Assembly (NCBI GenBank): GCA_946478895.1
Contig: CAMLDY010000139.1
Coordinates: forward strand, 1-5,835
Origin: an uncultured Gemmatimonadota bacterium
GTDB lineage: Bacteria > Gemmatimonadota > Gemmatimonadetes > Gemmatimonadales > Gemmatimonadaceae
Direction of reading: 5' to 3'
Length of the DNA: 5,835 nucleotides
The position numbers were made by a program, and so were the translations under genes. Of the stretch, positions 4,343 through 5,835 are shown in pieces. The notes beneath the pieces were generated by a model. That model saw nothing but the letters and a program-made list of their open reading frames with translations, made no database searches and had not been told where the DNA came from. Position 1 is the stretch's first letter. Each line of letters starts with the position of its first letter.

Positions 4343-5749
4343 ATGCTGCACCAGCGAATCACCCTTGCCCTCGGCGCGGTGGCAACCGCGCTTACACTCG
4401 GCTGCACCGGCACCCACGAGGCCTCCGCCAAGAGCGCGTCCCCCGACATGCAGATTGCGCCTGCGCCGGTGGGACAGCCGAGCTCCTCGAGTACTGGCAG
4501 CGCCCCGCCGACCAGCGCCGGTAGTGTCCCGACCACCGCTACCTCTCCGACCGGCGTCGCGGCATCGTCAAGCGCGACCGCTTCCGGATCGGCAACGTTG
4601 CAGCGCGACGCGGCGCAGAGACCGACCAACGCAATCAGCGATTCCCCCGCGGTGAGGGCGCCGGTCGTGGTCGGAAATCATCCAACCCCGCCAGTCCTCG
4701 ACTCCCTGATCAAGGGAACGCTGCCCGCACGCGGGCTGTACGTGTATCGGTTCGGCGCCAATCCGCGACGCATGAAACATCTCATCGGGATCGCCGATTC
4801 GACCGAGATCAACGCGCTGATCATCGATGTGAAGGACGAATTTGGGCTGAATTACGTCTCGGATGACCCGATGGTGCGCAAGAATGCCGGGACCCAGGTC
4901 AAGGCGTCCCACCTCGGCGCGCTCGTCGATACGATTCGCGCCCACGGCATTCTACCCGTCGCCCGCATCGTGGTATTCAAGGACTCGGTGACGGCGCGCA
5001 ACAATCCCGACCACACCATCCGGAAAGCGGACGGTACCGCCTGGCACGACAAGAAAGGCCAGACCTGGGTGAATCCCTACGCCAACGCGATCTGGGAGTA
5101 CAACTTCCGCGTCGCCGAGGACGCCATCAAGATGGGCTTCGGCGAGATCCAGTTTGACTACATCAGGTTTCCGGAGCCTTACAGGAGTCTCCCGCCGCAG
5201 GTGTTCCCCGAGCAGCACGGCCGCAGTAAACCGCAGGTGCTGGCCGAGTTCCTGAGCACCGCGCGCAAGCGATTCGCGCAATATGGAATCAGGACGACCG
5301 CCGACGTCTTCGGCCTCGTCACCAGCGTCGGTGGCGCGCTCGAGGTTGGTCAGCAATGGGAGCCGATCGCCAGGTCGGTGGATGTCGTGCTGCCGATGAC
5401 CTATCCGTCGCACTATCCGCCCGGGTCGTTCCAGCTGCCCCATCCCAACGCCGCGCCGTACGACGTGATTCACATCGCCGTGTCACGGGCCCGCGAGCGC
5501 GACGCCAAGCTCGGGATCACCGGCGAGCACGTGCGCCCCTGGCTGCAGGCATTTTCGATCGGCAAGCCGCCCTACGGTCCCGAGCAGCTCGAGGAGCAGA
5601 AGCGCGGCGTCTACGATTCGGGCTACGACGGCTGGGTGATGTGGGAGCCGGGCTCGCGCTACGACAAGTTTCTCCCAGCGCTCGAGCCGACGTTCGTTTC
5701 GAGGAAGAAGAATCCGCCGGTGCCCCGGCCTTCTAATCGGCTGGAGTAA
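4343..5749 (+). CDS. Secreted putative glycoside hydrolase, DUF4015-type
   Basis: The 468-residue protein joins an export signal, a long disordered linker and a TIM-barrel-like domain of the DUF4015 putative glycosyl hydrolase family; the substrate is unknown. Residues 1-21 (LHQRITLALGAVATALTLGC) form a signal ending at Cys21. The lipobox is atypical (Thr at -3), so lipidation is possible but unsure. Residues about 25-115 are Ser/Thr/Ala/Pro/Gly-rich. The domain starts at RGLYVYRFGANPRRM (about 130). It carries LIIDVKDEFGLNYVS (159-173), ILPVARIVVFKD (203-214), the probable active-site strand GEIQFDYIRFPEP (267-279, Asp272), TTADVFGL (318-325), LPMTYPSHYPPGSF (350-363), RPWLQAF (398-404) and DGWVMWEPGSRY (429-440). 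The frame opens to an alternative ATG at 4271, but that would put 24 residues before the signal. No Shine-Dalgarno sequence precedes 4343; a weak TTAGAT at 4305-4310 might be a -10. It diverges from the lipoprotein. Confidence 0.93.
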   Translation: MLHQRITLALGAVATALTLGCTGTHEASAKSASPDMQIAPAPVGQPSSSSTGSAPPTSAGSVPTTATSPTGVAASSSATASGSATLQRDAAQRPTNAISDSPAVRAPVVVGNHPTPPVLDSLIKGTLPARGLYVYRFGANPRRMKHLIGIADSTEINALIIDVKDEFGLNYVSDDPMVRKNAGTQVKASHLGALVDTIRAHGILPVARIVVFKDSVTARNNPDHTIRKADGTAWHDKKGQTWVNPYANAIWEYNFRVAEDAIKMGFGEIQFDYIRFPEPYRSLPPQVFPEQHGRSKPQVLAEFLSTARKRFAQYGIRTTADVFGLVTSVGGALEVGQQWEPIARSVDVVLPMTYPSHYPPGSFQLPHPNAAPYDVIHIAVSRARERDAKLGITGEHVRPWLQAFSIGKPPYGPEQLEEQKRGVYDSGYDGWVMWEPGSRYDKFLPALEPTFVSRKKNPPVPRPSNRLE

Positions 5750-5804
5750 CGCGTCGTCGTCCCGGCAGAGAGTATCGGCGCTTTGACTCGCCACCCCTCG
5801 TACG

Positions 5805-5834
5805 TAAGCGGGCAGCTGCAGGCTTAACAGCTGC
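5805..5834. repeat. Overlapping inverted repeats after the glycoside hydrolase
   Basis: GCAGCTG (5812-5818) can pair with CAGCTGC (5828-5834) around a nine-base loop. Alternatively TAAGC (5805-5809) pairs with GCTTA (5822-5826) around the palindrome GCAGCTGC. The two folds exclude each other. No T-run is visible before the window ends, so a terminator cannot be confirmed. The rest of 5750-5835 shows no gene. Confidence 0.25.
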
Positions 5835-5835
5835 T

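Noticed and set aside
5783..5806. Promoter from TTGACT (5783-5788) with TACGTA (5801-5806)
   Set aside because: The spacing is only 12 bases and no -10-like hexamer lies at 16-18 bases.

Overview
This 5,835-base window is GC-rich chromosomal DNA carrying seven genes. One is cut by the left edge and six are complete. The high-GC coding style, the DUF2203 protein, the hotdog thioesterase sequence and the secreted DUF4015-type glycoside hydrolase together suggest a soil or environmental Gemmatimonadota-like bacterium. That is an impression from protein style, not a phylogenetic result. I see no rRNA or tRNA gene, CRISPR array, transposase, phage gene or defence system.

Layout. At the left, a truncated short-chain dehydrogenase (SDR, minus strand) diverges from ribonuclease Z (plus strand, 700-1626) across an 88-base gap. 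Ribonuclease Z converges on a minus-strand block, and the 282-base gap between them (1627-1908) holds a striking imperfect hairpin with tandem G.A mismatches. The minus-strand block, in its own direction of transcription, is a lipoprotein (4190-3297), a hotdog acyl-CoA thioesterase overlapping it by 4 bases (3300-2758), a 142-base gap, a DUF2203 protein (2615-2205) and an unrecognised 97-residue protein starting 2 bases later (2202-1909). A 152-base divergent region separates the lipoprotein from a secreted glycoside-hydrolase-like protein (plus strand, 4343-5749). The last 86 bases hold no gene I can support.

How the genes relate. There are two likely translationally coupled pairs: lipoprotein plus thioesterase, and DUF2203 plus small protein. 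Ribonuclease Z is housekeeping tRNA maturation. No pathway joins all the genes. Three starts (ribonuclease Z, DUF2203, lipoprotein) have -10-like hexamers only 7-9 bases upstream and little or no Shine-Dalgarno sequence, which suggests leaderless or nearly leaderless transcripts.

The best candidate for something undescribed is the hairpin at 1747-1888. Its mismatches form tandem G.A pairs only in plus-strand RNA, as expected of a structured RNA rather than a simple DNA inverted repeat. No complete new multi-gene system is evident.
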